Positions 17,141 to 29,215 of a stretch of DNA of 59,009 bases are shown here, piece after piece. Below the pieces are notes generated by a model. The model was not told where the DNA came from. It made no database searches and saw nothing but the letters and a program-made list of their open reading frames with translations. Positions within the stretch are counted from its first letter, which is position 1. The number at the start of each line of letters is the position of its first letter. This DNA comes from Magnetococcales bacterium DCbin4 (GTDB lineage Bacteria > Pseudomonadota > Magnetococcia > Magnetococcales > UBA8363): contig PEAN01000002.1 in the NCBI GenBank assembly GCA_002753735.1, positions 93,641-152,649 of the forward strand. The letters are read 5' to 3'. The position numbers and the translations under genes were made by a program.

Positions 17141-18940
17141 TCATGGTTGGGTTTCCTTTTTGATCCACCAGGAAAGCAACCACCCCTGCGGCGTATAATA
17201 CAGGGGCAACGTTTCCGGGCGGTCGAACTGTTTCCAATAGGCGATTCGATGATAGTTCAAATGCCAGTTGGGGATCAGATAATGACCTGCAAGCAACACC
17301 CGGTCCAGGGCATGGCAGGCAGTGATCAGAGCTTCGCGGTTTTCAGCATAGATGATCTTGTCCACCAAGACATCAATCGCAGGATCTTTCAAACCGATGA
17401 TGTTGCGGCTTCCCTGGATATCGGCGCTTTGCGAATGCCACATGTCACGCTGTTCATTGCCAGGGGATTGGGATTGTCCAAACACGCCAACGACCATGTC
17501 GAAGTCAAAACTGTCCATGCGGCGCTGATACAGAGCGGCATCCACCGTACGATAGCTCATTCGGATCCCAAGTTTTTCAAGATTGGCCACATAGGGAGCC
17601 ATGATCCGTTCGAATGCCGGAGAGTTCAGAAGCATTTCCACTTCAAAGCGCTTGCCCTCGGCGTTGACCAGGATGCGGTCGCTGCCCAGTTTCCATCCCC
17701 CCTGGCCCAACAGTTCGACCGCCCGGCGCAGATTGCCGCGCAATCCTTCAGGGCCGGTGGTGGCAGGGGGTTGCGTCACCTCGCCGAAAACCGCCGGGTC
17801 CAGCTTGTCCTTCAAGGGTTCGAGCAACGCCAGCTCTTCAGGCGAGGGTTTGCCCTGGGCCGCCAGTTCGGAGTTGGAAAAATAACTGTTGGAGCGCACA
17901 TATTGTCCGTGAAATAAATTTTGATTGCTCCACTCAAAGTCAAACGCAAGTGTCAGCGCCTGTCGGACCTTGATATCCTGAAAGATTGGCCGACGCAGGT
18001 TGAAGACAAACCCCTGCATGCCCGCCCCGTTTTTGTGGGGCAGGGTCTCCTTGACGATGTCACCGCGATCAAATTTTTCTCCCCGGTAATCTCTGGCCCA
18101 TTGTTTGGAATTGTTTTCAAAGATGAAATCGAATTCACGCGCCTTGAACCCTTCAAGGGCGACCACCGGATCCTTGAAATATTTCACAGTGATCCGTTCA
18201 AAGTTGTACATCCCGCGGTTGATCGGCACCTTCCATCCCCAATAGTCGGGATTTCTTTTATAGGTAATGATCTTTCCCGCCTGGAACCGTTCCACCAGAT
18301 AGGGGCCCGATCCCACCGGAATTTCCATGGCACCACCATCAAACTCATGGGTTTGGAAATAATCTTTGCTCAGGATGGGCAATTCCCCCAAAATCAGAGG
18401 CAGTTCCCGATTGCGGCGGGCGAAATGAAACCGTACCACCTCGGGAGAAACGATTTCGACATTGCTGATATCTTTGAAATAGCTGGCATAGAGTGGGTGT
18501 GCCTTGTTTGACTTCAAGGTATCCAGGGAAAATTGAATGTCGGCAGCGGTGATTTTCTGGCCATTGGAAAAACGGGCTTCGGCCCGCAATGTCCCCTGCA
18601 CCGACAGTTGATCCGGGGCAACCTCAATATCTTTCAGCAACAAACCATATTGAGAGAAAGGTTCGTCCTTGGATTGCACCATGAGCGATTCAAACAGGAG
18701 GGAACCCAACAGTTCCGGGGCCATCCCCTTGAGGGTAAAAGGATTCATCTTGTCGAAACCGCCCACCTCATGCAACGTCAGCTCTCCCCCGACAGTCGCC
18801 TTGGGCGAGGTATAGTCGAATCCGGAAAAATCGGCGGGATATTTCAGATGGCCGTCCAGACTGATGCCGTGTGCAGCCAGCGCTTCCCGGGTACACAGGA
18901 ACCAAACGGAAAGAAACAGGGCCAAATATTTGATTCTCAT
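17141..18940 (-). CDS. yejA: YejA-like periplasmic peptide-binding protein
   Basis: About 599 residues. ATG 18940 has GGAGG ten bases upstream and begins a clear signal peptide (MRIKYLALFLSVWFLCTREALA). The mature protein fits family 5 extracellular solute-binding proteins: GLMVQSKDEPFSQY-like N-terminal segment, VRFHFARRNRELPLILGELP, the VGSGPYLVERF strand and a C-terminal RRMDSFDFDMVVG. In the Yej system it captures peptides for YejBEF. It is divergent from the MEMO1 gene, with about 140 bp between the two start codons that should hold both promoters. Confidence 0.87.
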   Translation of the reverse strand: MRIKYLALFLSVWFLCTREALAAHGISLDGHLKYPADFSGFDYTSPKATVGGELTLHEVGGFDKMNPFTLKGMAPELLGSLLFESLMVQSKDEPFSQYGLLLKDIEVAPDQLSVQGTLRAEARFSNGQKITAADIQFSLDTLKSNKAHPLYASYFKDISNVEIVSPEVVRFHFARRNRELPLILGELPILSKDYFQTHEFDGGAMEIPVGSGPYLVERFQAGKIITYKRNPDYWGWKVPINRGMYNFERITVKYFKDPVVALEGFKAREFDFIFENNSKQWARDYRGEKFDRGDIVKETLPHKNGAGMQGFVFNLRRPIFQDIKVRQALTLAFDFEWSNQNLFHGQYVRSNSYFSNSELAAQGKPSPEELALLEPLKDKLDPAVFGEVTQPPATTGPEGLRGNLRRAVELLGQGGWKLGSDRILVNAEGKRFEVEMLLNSPAFERIMAPYVANLEKLGIRMSYRTVDAALYQRRMDSFDFDMVVGVFGQSQSPGNEQRDMWHSQSADIQGSRNIIGLKDPAIDVLVDKIIYAENREALITACHALDRVLLAGHYLIPNWHLNYHRIAYWKQFDRPETLPLYYTPQGWLLSWWIKKETQP

Positions 18941-19082
18941 CGGGGCACGACCTCCATCATGATGGGACGATGGGGAAAGGATGAACTGATTGCACAATGT
19001 TTGCAAGCGGTTGAAACAGCGATCCGATGGATTGGACGATTTGTCCCCAGGGTTTTGATATTTCGACGTGAAGGAGGGTGTC

Positions 19083-20498
19083 ATGGATCTTCGTATCCGG
19101 GAACCAGCGGTGGCCGGAACATTCTATCCCAAGGATCCGCAGGCATTGCGGGCCATGATCCATACGTTTCTCGATCAGGTTCCATCCCCTTCCGAAGGGG
19201 AACCTTTGGCCATGGTGTTGCCCCATGCCGGTTACGTCTATTCCGGCCTGACGGCGGCGCATGGATATCGTTGCCTCAATGCGGCACCCGCCCATCGACC
19301 GAGGCGGGTGTTTCTTCTGTCTCCCAGCCACAGAGTCTATCAGGAGGGGATTTCGGTGGGCAACTATTCCGCCTTCGCCACCCCTCTGGGTGAAGTGCCT
19401 GTCGATCATGACCTGGTGGCGTCTCTGGCAGCACTTCCCGATGTGACAACCGATCCGGCATCGCATCAAAAGGAGCATGCCCTGGAGGTCCATCTTCCCT
19501 TTCTTCAGGAAACGCTGGTTCATATTCGCCTGGTTCCCATCGTTTTTGGGGAAATCAGCGGTGGCCATCTGGCCGATATCGTGGCCCGTTTCTGGACCCC
19601 TGGCGACCTTGTGATCGTTTCCTCCGACCTGTCGCATTATCATCCCTATGATCAGGCCAAACGTCTGGACGCACAGTGTCACGAAGCGGTTTTGTCGGGG
19701 AACCCCAGGACGATGGCCCAGTGTGAGGCGTGTGGCAATACGGGAATGGCTGCCTTGCTGGAACTGGGACGCCGACAGCGGTGGCATGCCAAATTATTGG
19801 ATTATCGCAATTCAGGAGATACCGCCGGCGACAAAAGCCGGGTGGTGGGGTATGCCAGTTACGCCTTCCACCCCGGGAATGCCACCGTTGAAGTCGTGAC
19901 CACCGCAGGAGCATCCATGGAAGAAAATACCGAGGGTGCCGTCCTGGAGCGGCTTCCAAGCTTGGCACGTGCCCATCTGGAGGCTTTCCTGGCAGGAACC
20001 CCGGGGGGAATCAACCGGGAACAACTGATGCAAACGCACGCATCATTGGCACGGCAAGGGGCCTGTTTCGTCACCTTGACCAAAAAGGGCCGTCTGCGTG
20101 GTTGCATTGGTTCACTTCAAGCGCACCGCAGTCTATTGGACGATCTGTTGGACAATTCTGTGGCGGCGGCCATTCGGGATACCCGGTTTCGTCCTTTGGT
20201 GCGCAAAGAACTTGATGAAGTGGCCGTGGAGGTTTCCATTCTGACCCCGGCGGTTCGATTGGTGTATGAGGGGACGCAGGATCTTCTGGAGAAACTACAG
20301 CCGGGGGTACATGGGGTCATTTTATTCCATGCGGGCAGGAGGGCGACGTTTCTGCCCCAGGTGTGGGAACAGTTGCCGGATCCCCAAACTTTCCTGACCC
20401 ACCTGTGCCAAAAGGCGGGACTCGATGGGATGTGTTGGCAGCATCATCCCGAAATTCAAGTCTATACCGTCAGAAAAATCAAGGAATCAGTCAATTAA
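19083..20498 (+). CDS. MEMO1-AMMECR1 fusion protein (AmmeMemoRadiSam proteins B and A)
   Basis: 471 residues in two domains. Residues 1 to about 275 are a MEMO1-like domain (VAGTFYP, LPHAGYVYSG, SSDLSHYHPY, GNTGMAALLE). Residues about 285-471 are an AMMECR1 domain (GACFVTLTKKGRLRGCIGS, with a Cys in the conserved RGCIGS). These families occur with a radical SAM protein (AmmeMemoRadiSam system); the exact chemistry is not settled. ATG 19083 follows AAGGAGG. The radical SAM partner is not adjacent; downstream, 11 bp away, is the DUF457 gene. Confidence 0.9.
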   Translation: MDLRIREPAVAGTFYPKDPQALRAMIHTFLDQVPSPSEGEPLAMVLPHAGYVYSGLTAAHGYRCLNAAPAHRPRRVFLLSPSHRVYQEGISVGNYSAFATPLGEVPVDHDLVASLAALPDVTTDPASHQKEHALEVHLPFLQETLVHIRLVPIVFGEISGGHLADIVARFWTPGDLVIVSSDLSHYHPYDQAKRLDAQCHEAVLSGNPRTMAQCEACGNTGMAALLELGRRQRWHAKLLDYRNSGDTAGDKSRVVGYASYAFHPGNATVEVVTTAGASMEENTEGAVLERLPSLARAHLEAFLAGTPGGINREQLMQTHASLARQGACFVTLTKKGRLRGCIGSLQAHRSLLDDLLDNSVAAAIRDTRFRPLVRKELDEVAVEVSILTPAVRLVYEGTQDLLEKLQPGVHGVILFHAGRRATFLPQVWEQLPDPQTFLTHLCQKAGLDGMCWQHHPEIQVYTVRKIKESVN

Positions 20499-20509
20499 CG
20501 GGAGGAATC

Positions 20510-21154
20510 ATGGCGGGCTTCAAAGCGCATTTCGTGACGGCGGCCATCACTGGGGGTTGGGTGGGAACGGCGCTGTTGCAGGGAGCGGTGATTGAACCTT
20601 ACGGGGTGTTGGCCGGTTTTTTCCTTACAACCCTCGGCGGACTCTTACCCGATGTGGACGCCGACCATTCCATCATCCTGGCCACCGGCATGACGGTGAT
20701 GGCGGTCATTGCCTCATTTCTGTTCATGTTCAGTCAACGGGAGGGCCACAGCGTGATGGAACTGGTTGCGCTCTGGTTGGGCTGTTACCTGTTTTTCAAG
20801 TGGATCGTCTTCGGGTTCGTGACCCGCCTGACCATCCATCGGGGATTGTTCCATTCGATTCCGGCGGCGGTGCTGGGCGGGGTGCTGACCGTTATACTGT
20901 TGCAGCACCTGTTTGGTTGGTCGGAACGTGCTTCGTGGCTGGGGGGGGCGTTCCTGTGGTTGGGTTACATGGTCCATCTGATCCTTGACGAAGTCACCAG
21001 TCTCAACGTGTTCCGCCTCCAGGGGGTTGGACATTCCCTGGGAAGTGCCTTGAAATTTCATGGTCCCGGCCTTTTTTCCACATTGGGGGTCTATCTGGCG
21101 ATCTTTTTTTCGCTTTCGCTACTCCCGGAGGCTTCCAGATGGTGGTATGATTGA
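20510..21154 (+). CDS. DUF457/YdjM-family membrane-bound metal-dependent hydrolase-like protein
   Basis: 214 residues with several membrane helices. Conserved acidic and His motifs typical of PF04307 are visible: GGLLPDVDADHS, HRGLFHS and HLILDE. The start is ATG 20510 behind GGGAGG, eleven bases after the previous stop, so it is probably cotranscribed with the MEMO1-AMMECR1 gene. The exact substrate of the family is unknown. Confidence 0.8.
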   Translation: MAGFKAHFVTAAITGGWVGTALLQGAVIEPYGVLAGFFLTTLGGLLPDVDADHSIILATGMTVMAVIASFLFMFSQREGHSVMELVALWLGCYLFFKWIVFGFVTRLTIHRGLFHSIPAAVLGGVLTVILLQHLFGWSERASWLGGAFLWLGYMVHLILDEVTSLNVFRLQGVGHSLGSALKFHGPGLFSTLGVYLAIFFSLSLLPEASRWWYD

Positions 21155-21184
21155 TCCTGGTATTTCGTAGCCTATTTCAAGATT

Positions 21185-21569
<385 letters not shown>

Positions 21570-21597
21570 TTCCCCGATCTGCCCTGGCGAACAAAGG

Positions 21598-21618
21598 GTC
21601 TGTGGAAGCTCCACAGAC
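21598..21618 (+). terminator. Hairpin downstream of rnpB
   Basis: GTCTGTGGA and TCCACAGAC form a perfect 9-bp stem with a 3-base loop, about 30 bases beyond the RNase P RNA 3' end. The T-run after it is weak (tgtcttg), so it could end or protect the transcript. Confidence 0.5.
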
Positions 21619-21684
21619 TGTCTTGTGATGATTGCGTTTCCGCTTGACCCAAACCACTCGCGAAAATCATTCTCGGGTGCAAGA

Positions 21685-21776
21685 GGGCGTAAAAAACAAA
21701 ATCAAGGTCAAAATCCTGGTGGCAAACCCCCAGACATCTTTTTTTGGGCAATCATTTCATTGAATGTCAACACGCC

Positions 21777-21777
<1 letters not shown>
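21685..21777. repeat. Half copy of the dispersed intergenic repeat
   Basis: Contains aatcctggtggcaaaccccc, a T-run and ttgaatgtcaacacgccc, matching the right end of the element at 16711-17124. The other end is missing. It abuts the stop codon of the minus-strand TEKPEV-repeat gene. Confidence 0.65.
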
Positions 21778-23696
<1,919 letters not shown>

Positions 23697-24127
23697 TGTC
23701 GTTCCATGAATTGGCAAACGGGCAAAACCTGGCAACAGCACGGAAGAATTGGCCGACAGGTGACACACGAAAGCTGCGAGCGCAATGAAACTTCGCCCCT
23801 GTCTTCCGCCAACCCCCCCTCAAAGATGCAAAAGTACTCGAAATGGTGCCATGATACAACCGATTCGGGCAGGATTTGGATCAACGACGATTACCAGCAT
23901 GGCATGTGGCGGAACATGAATGCAGCCAAAGAAGCGCAGGATCAACCCGTAGGAACAATACAAGAGATGCATCATCACCTCAGTCAAAGGTGCGTAGCCA
24001 ACCACCCCCTGCAATGAACACAAGGTTTTCAAGTGTTAAGCGTAGCGAATATTGCAGCGATACCCGATGGACGAATATGAGAAAGCACAATCAGGATCCG
24101 TGCGTTCATACCTGTGCAGAAAACAGG
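23697..24127. other. 431-bp interval without a supported gene
   Basis: Short ORFs exist on both strands (23706-24017 plus, 23820-24032 minus), but neither has a ribosome site or a recognisable composition. It probably contains the promoter for the TEKPEV-repeat gene. No repeat or clear hairpin was seen. Confidence 0.5.
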
Positions 24128-24943
24128 CTATATTCTTTTTTTGAACGCAAAGAAACGATCCAAATCCCGCTTGATCTCACTGCGACTGGGACGACGGGTT
24201 GGCGATTCATGGGACAACAGGGAGTTGGCGGCAGCACGATTGTGAATGATGTTGGCCAACCGCTTTTCCTGTGTCATGCGGATCAAACCAGCCAACCCAC
24301 CCATCCCTGGATCAGATGCAGGATTGAAACTGACCCGGACCACACTACCGGCTTCACCAACACCACCCCTGAGAATGGGAAGGGGATAATCGACCAGGGT
24401 GCCGCTGACCTTGACCTCCGCACCGCGCCGGGGACGAATGGTCACATCGACCCGCGTTTCACGCAATAACCCGGTAAAACCGTCACTGCCCACGGGAAGA
24501 CGAAGATCGGCATTTCTGATGTTTAATTTGACGATTTTTACAGCAACGGCTTGGCCACCCATTTTTTTCAAGGACACATCAAAATCAGCCCACTCCTGAC
24601 CTTCAGAGCCGATTTTGGAAGTCATGTCGCCAAAAATGGCCTGGGTCACGACGTGACCGAAATTGTCTTTTGATTCTCTGATGTGAAGCCCGATCCCTCT
24701 GGGAGAAATATGCACCACCACACAGGGAAACACCCGATCTTCCAGGCCAGGAAGCTTCAACCGAACCCCTCCCCGGGAACCAATGGCACACCTGGTTCCA
24801 AAGATTCCGCCAATGGCGACGCCACGCAAGGAAATATTGGTCGTTTGACCTGAAAGCACTTCCCCGGACTCCAGGGTGAACGAACACTCGATATGAAACG
24901 GTGAACGATCATGTGCCCGTCGGTTGAGAATCGGCTGGCCCAT
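24128..24943 (-). CDS. PilZ-domain cyclic-di-GMP-binding protein
   Basis: About 271 residues. The N-terminal PilZ domain has the ligand motifs RRAHDR (near residue 8) and NISLRGVAIGG (about 36-46), corresponding to RxxxR and (D/N)xSxxG. A C-terminal region of about 150 residues with a basic tail (SRSEIKRDLDRFFAFKKR) is unassigned. The start is taken at ATG 24943, with AGGG eight bases upstream; the frame runs further up. It is a likely receptor for c-di-GMP made or degraded by proteins such as the EAL-GGDEF protein at 13.4 kb. Confidence 0.85.
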   Translation of the reverse strand: MGQPILNRRAHDRSPFHIECSFTLESGEVLSGQTTNISLRGVAIGGIFGTRCAIGSRGGVRLKLPGLEDRVFPCVVVHISPRGIGLHIRESKDNFGHVVTQAIFGDMTSKIGSEGQEWADFDVSLKKMGGQAVAVKIVKLNIRNADLRLPVGSDGFTGLLRETRVDVTIRPRRGAEVKVSGTLVDYPLPILRGGVGEAGSVVRVSFNPASDPGMGGLAGLIRMTQEKRLANIIHNRAAANSLLSHESPTRRPSRSEIKRDLDRFFAFKKRI

Positions 24944-25227
24944 ACCCATCACCCTGTCTGACTCATTGCCAATATTTTTTCTGAAAATACCATGACATCC
25001 ATTCCTCGTTTGCACCCCTGACACAGAATACACGACAATCCTATCGATTCCAAAGTAGAAACGGTTGGAACGGACCAGATGACAAGTCCTTTTTCAGTTC
25101 AATACACAAAAAAGAAACTCTATTACAGAATAAAGCCTAAAATCATCATCGGCACGCGAAAAGAAGGTGAAGAAGGGGGGGGAAATCGATAAACATTTAA
25201 TCATACGGTATACTTGAAACGGATACC

Positions 25228-25980
25228 TTATCCATGACGTTTTTCGACCGGTCGAATTTTTTCGCGAAGAATTAAAAACAAAAACATGACATTGGTAAAC
25301 AAATAACGTTTCCACATCCTTCCAGGTTCCTGAAGAACGCGGTAGAACCATTCCAGACCACTCCTTTGCATCCATACCGGCGCCCTCCGAGTGATACCGG
25401 CGACGATATCAAAAGTGCCGCCAACCCCCATGACAAATTTTACTCCCAATTGGTTTTTCCTTCGTTCAATGAATTGTTCTTTTTTGGGAGAAGTAACACC
25501 GACAAAAAGCATGGAAGCCCCGGATTGTCGTACCTTGTCAACCAAAGCCATTTCGTCGTCCCAGAAATAGCCGTGATGGTATCCAGCAATTTGGAGCGAA
25601 GGATATTGTTGACGCAGATTGGCGACCGCCTGTTCCAGGACTTCCGCCCTGGCCCCCAGGAGAAAAACCCGCTCACCACGTTGCGAAGCCAGGGTCAACA
25701 AACGGTAGAACAAATCGATACCTGCCACGCGTTCAGGAATGTCCAGATTCAGGAAACGCCCGCCAAAGACGACACCCATGCCATCAATATTGATGATGTC
25801 GCAGGAAGTTACCGCTGAACGTAGCTCCAAATCGTGACGCATGTGGACCAGTTTGGCGACATTGACCACCACATGCTGGGTGAACTGGCCATGTTCCAGT
25901 CGTCGCGCGATCTCATCGACGGTGAACTGCATCGTCCATGGGTGCATGGGAAAGCCGAAAATCCGTACAGTTGCGGGCAT
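25228..25980 (-). CDS. WecG/TagA/CpsF-family glycosyltransferase
   Basis: 250 residues, family GT26. Typical motifs are visible: VVVNVAKLVHMR, the INIDGMGVVFGG block, FLLGARAEVLEQA, GYHHGYF and the VGVTSPKKEQF segment. These enzymes add N-acetylmannosamine-type sugars to lipid-linked intermediates. It starts at ATG 25980, one or two bases after the asnB-like stop, and is the last gene of the 30.4-25.2 kb operon. The 284-bp stretch below it contains no gene I can support. Confidence 0.9.
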   Translation of the reverse strand: MPATVRIFGFPMHPWTMQFTVDEIARRLEHGQFTQHVVVNVAKLVHMRHDLELRSAVTSCDIINIDGMGVVFGGRFLNLDIPERVAGIDLFYRLLTLASQRGERVFLLGARAEVLEQAVANLRQQYPSLQIAGYHHGYFWDDEMALVDKVRQSGASMLFVGVTSPKKEQFIERRKNQLGVKFVMGVGGTFDIVAGITRRAPVWMQRSGLEWFYRVLQEPGRMWKRYLFTNVMFLFLILREKIRPVEKRHG

Positions 25981-25983
25981 TGT

Positions 25984-27834
25984 TCAGACCATTTGTTGTT
26001 GTCGCCACCACAAAGAGAGCATCACCAGGGAAAAGATTTGACGACTCCGATCCGGTTGCCGTGCAAGATGCTGGCGCCACAGACGTTCAACCCCATTGCG
26101 CTGAAGTCGTCCGGGATAGAATGCATGGGAATCCAGGAGCAAAGACTCAATCCACTCTTTCCAAGGTCCCCGGGACCAGGATCCGAAGGGAACGTTGAAA
26201 CCTTTCTTTTTACGATGAATGATCGAAGCAGGCAGATAATTTTGTGCCATCAGCCGATGAACGATTTTTGTCTTGTGCAACGCCACGCGGAACGGTAAGG
26301 GCAAAGATTCAACGAACTGCACCACCTCCAAATCCAACATGGGCACCCTGGCCTCAAGAGAGACCGCCATGGAAATTTTGTCGCCATAAAGCAGCAGATC
26401 ATCTGCAAGATTCATTCGGGTATCCAGCCGCATCATCAACTCGGTCAAGGAACACCCCCCCTCCTCAAGCCAATCCAGCCAGTATTGGATGGATTGCCGG
26501 GCACCGCCATCGCTGGCACGTCCAGTCAGGTCCAATCGTTGCTCAACTGGAAACAAGGAACAGGCTTCCTCAATTTTGCGAACCGGAAGTTCCTCCTTCA
26601 AGGTACGCAGTCCCCGTTCGAGGATTTCCGGCATGGCAGGCCAATGTTTTCCCAACCAACGATTCATCATCCGCCAAAATGGAGGCCAAGGAAACAAAGA
26701 TCCCAACAATTCCACCTGATAGCGCCGGTATCCCCCCCAAGGTTCATCACTGCCCTGACCGGTCAGCACCACCGTCACATCCTTGCGCGCCCTTTGGACC
26801 AAATACCACATGGCCAGGGTCGAGGTGGTTCCCAATGGTTCCTCAATGGCAGAGGAAATCTGGGAAAAGGCATTCTGGATATCATCCGGTGAAATTTCGA
26901 CGGCCGAGAAAGGCAACTCCAACAAATGGGCGGTTTGAGCGGCATCGCCGATTTCGCAATCGGCGTGTCCCTTGCCGAAACCGACCGTGAAACAGGACAA
27001 CTTCTGTCCTTCATCACGCGCCATGGCGGCCACCAGGGCCGAATCGATGCCCCCCGAAAGCAGAACGCCAACCGGCACATCCGAGGCCAACTGCCGTCGC
27101 ACCGCCTGTCGCAGGACAGATCGATATTCAACGGCAGCATCCTGAATATTGCCGGAAAAACGATGGGTCACCGGTCGAATGTAACACCACCGGGTCATCT
27201 GGTTCAGAGACAGATTGAAACAGGAAACATGACCCGGAGGCAACCGTTCGACCCCGTTCCACAAGGTTTTGGGTGAGGGGACATACCTCAATGTCAAAAA
27301 TGCATCCAGGGCCTGTTCATCCACCCCGGAAGCCACGACCCCCATGGCCCTGAGACCACGAACTTCAGAAGAAAAAGCGAAAACTCCGTCACGATGAACG
27401 TAATAGAGCGGTTTGATCCCGAACGGATCCCGAACCAGATAGATCTTGCCTTCCAAACGATCCAGGGCCGCAAAGGCAAACATGCCATTCAACAAGGGTA
27501 ATGTTTTTTCCAATCCAAGATGGGACAGCAGACCGACCAGCGTTTCAGTATCGGAATGACCTCGAAAGGGACCCGGAAGTCGCTTGCGCAGTTCCAGGTG
27601 ATTGTAGAGTTCACCATTATAGGAAATGCTCCAGCGGCCATCATCGCTTGACATCGGTTGATGTCCTGCGGGTGACAGATCCAAAATGGACAAGCGGGTG
27701 TGGGCAATCCAGACCGGAACGCTCTTGATGACGAAATTTTGTTCTCCATGGCTGTCAGGGCCGCGGTGGTGCAATGCGGCAAGAACCGCAACCGATTCCA
27801 CAGCACGACCGGCAATGCCAACAATTCCACACAC
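25984..27834 (-). CDS. asnB: Asparagine synthase (glutamine-hydrolysing), glycan-cluster type
   Basis: 616 residues. The start is GTG at 27834 (GGAG eight bases upstream), giving the catalytic Cys2 in (M)CGIVGIAG of the class II glutaminase domain. The synthase domain has the ATP-pyrophosphatase motif GVLLSGGIDSALVAA near 255-270. Catalysis is amide transfer from glutamine. In polysaccharide loci such proteins often amidate sugar acids rather than free aspartate, and the neighbours here (VpsJ-like, WecG-type) favour that, by inference. It starts only 3 bp beyond the upstream stop. Confidence 0.92.
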   Translation of the reverse strand: MCGIVGIAGRAVESVAVLAALHHRGPDSHGEQNFVIKSVPVWIAHTRLSILDLSPAGHQPMSSDDGRWSISYNGELYNHLELRKRLPGPFRGHSDTETLVGLLSHLGLEKTLPLLNGMFAFAALDRLEGKIYLVRDPFGIKPLYYVHRDGVFAFSSEVRGLRAMGVVASGVDEQALDAFLTLRYVPSPKTLWNGVERLPPGHVSCFNLSLNQMTRWCYIRPVTHRFSGNIQDAAVEYRSVLRQAVRRQLASDVPVGVLLSGGIDSALVAAMARDEGQKLSCFTVGFGKGHADCEIGDAAQTAHLLELPFSAVEISPDDIQNAFSQISSAIEEPLGTTSTLAMWYLVQRARKDVTVVLTGQGSDEPWGGYRRYQVELLGSLFPWPPFWRMMNRWLGKHWPAMPEILERGLRTLKEELPVRKIEEACSLFPVEQRLDLTGRASDGGARQSIQYWLDWLEEGGCSLTELMMRLDTRMNLADDLLLYGDKISMAVSLEARVPMLDLEVVQFVESLPLPFRVALHKTKIVHRLMAQNYLPASIIHRKKKGFNVPFGSWSRGPWKEWIESLLLDSHAFYPGRLQRNGVERLWRQHLARQPDRSRQIFSLVMLSLWWRQQQMV

Positions 27835-27837
27835 GCT

Positions 27838-29088
27838 TCATTCTCCGTAAGGCGCCCTGCGTGATCGTTGCTGCTGCTTGTCAATTAATTTTGCCCGTTG
27901 ATACAAAAACGGCATGATTCCCCAACGCAAAAAATTTTTCCCCCAACGGCGACCCAACAGGTCGATACGGCAATACCAATGTTGACCGTCAAAAAAAATC
28001 CGCTCCACCGTAGCGCGCAATTGTTCCGCCTCGTCCAGGAGATCAAGATCCACCAGCAGTCCCATATACTCCGCCTGATCATACAAATCCCACCGGAACG
28101 GATCGGTCTGGCTGCGAATGACGAAACGGCGGCACAGTCCCGCCTGGTGATCGAACATGTTATCCCTGAGAAAGACCATTCCGCAAGCAACGACCGGATC
28201 AATCAATTCCCGCATTTCAGGAAAGATTCTGCCAATCTTGATTAAATTCTTGATGGTGAAACATGAATGGAAACAGTCGATGAAATTTCCCGAGAACTGT
28301 TCGGCATGGTAATAATTCCATGACCCGTCACCGTTCTGCCGACGCGCCACCCATTGAACCATACGCCTGCACTTTTCCCGTGCAGTGTGTCGGCGTGAAG
28401 CATGCCCGTAGGTTTGATGAAGGGCATAGGCATAAGCGGCGTAGGTATTGGCATTGACGACGATCCATGGCTCGGGTTTGGCCGCGTAGGCCAACGCCAA
28501 CTCGTCCCCTGCGTCGTGCATGACCGGCAGCGATTCGAGAAAAGGCCAGGTATCATCAAAAATTTCTTTTCCTTCCACTTCATGACGCGGAACCGCCGCC
28601 AAAAGGAGAAGGGCTTCCATGACGTATGGAAGATGGGTCACCACCGGCATATCCGCTTCATAAAGACCATTCTTCGACATCCATACAAAACCATGCCCCC
28701 AGCCATGGAATTTCCGCGCCCCATGCGGATTGACAGATAACGAACGAATCAGTCCCAGAAAATCGCTGCCATGCGCGTGCAACAGTGTTTGCTTTTCCCT
28801 TTCGGCAAGACCAAGCAAAAGCAGGGTCTGGGCGATCACAATCGGATAGACACGGGGCTGAAGGTGCGCCAGATGACGGGCGAACTGCGGAAAAAACCAA
28901 TCCATACTTCCGAAAACAACAGCGCCGATTTTTCCTGACAACCGGTTTTGATAAAATCGCTCTTTCGTACGAACACCAAGAGCAGTCGTCCAAAGGTCCT
29001 GGGGATCAAACGCGGCCAGAGTGCTCAGATCGATGCGCGTCCCGCTCCACGATTCCAACGCCTTCAATCCCGCTGCATGAATCTCCAT
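27838..29088 (-). CDS. VpsJ-like polysaccharide biosynthesis-associated protein
   Basis: About 416 residues, alpha-helical, with an internal QNGDGSWNYYHAEQFSG-IDCFHSCF signature of the alpha/alpha-toroid proteins found beside exopolysaccharide genes (VpsJ group). No signal peptide. Function is not established; a glycan-modifying or lyase-like role is conceivable. ATG 29088 has AAGG five bases upstream; the frame extends to a TTG at 29133 and an ATG at 29124. It lies between the radical SAM gene and the asparagine synthase gene. Confidence 0.7.
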   Translation of the reverse strand: MEIHAAGLKALESWSGTRIDLSTLAAFDPQDLWTTALGVRTKERFYQNRLSGKIGAVVFGSMDWFFPQFARHLAHLQPRVYPIVIAQTLLLLGLAEREKQTLLHAHGSDFLGLIRSLSVNPHGARKFHGWGHGFVWMSKNGLYEADMPVVTHLPYVMEALLLLAAVPRHEVEGKEIFDDTWPFLESLPVMHDAGDELALAYAAKPEPWIVVNANTYAAYAYALHQTYGHASRRHTAREKCRRMVQWVARRQNGDGSWNYYHAEQFSGNFIDCFHSCFTIKNLIKIGRIFPEMRELIDPVVACGMVFLRDNMFDHQAGLCRRFVIRSQTDPFRWDLYDQAEYMGLLVDLDLLDEAEQLRATVERIFFDGQHWYCRIDLLGRRWGKNFLRWGIMPFLYQRAKLIDKQQQRSRRAPYGE

Positions 29089-29215
29089 GATTTCCTTATC
29101 TTTCTTTTCAGAATTTCCAGGCATCGGCAACAAAACCTGAACCAGCAGAGCCTACCCGGATATTCTTCTTAAAGACTTGCCAGCCTTGATATTCATTCAA
29201 CCACGACCCGTGCGC

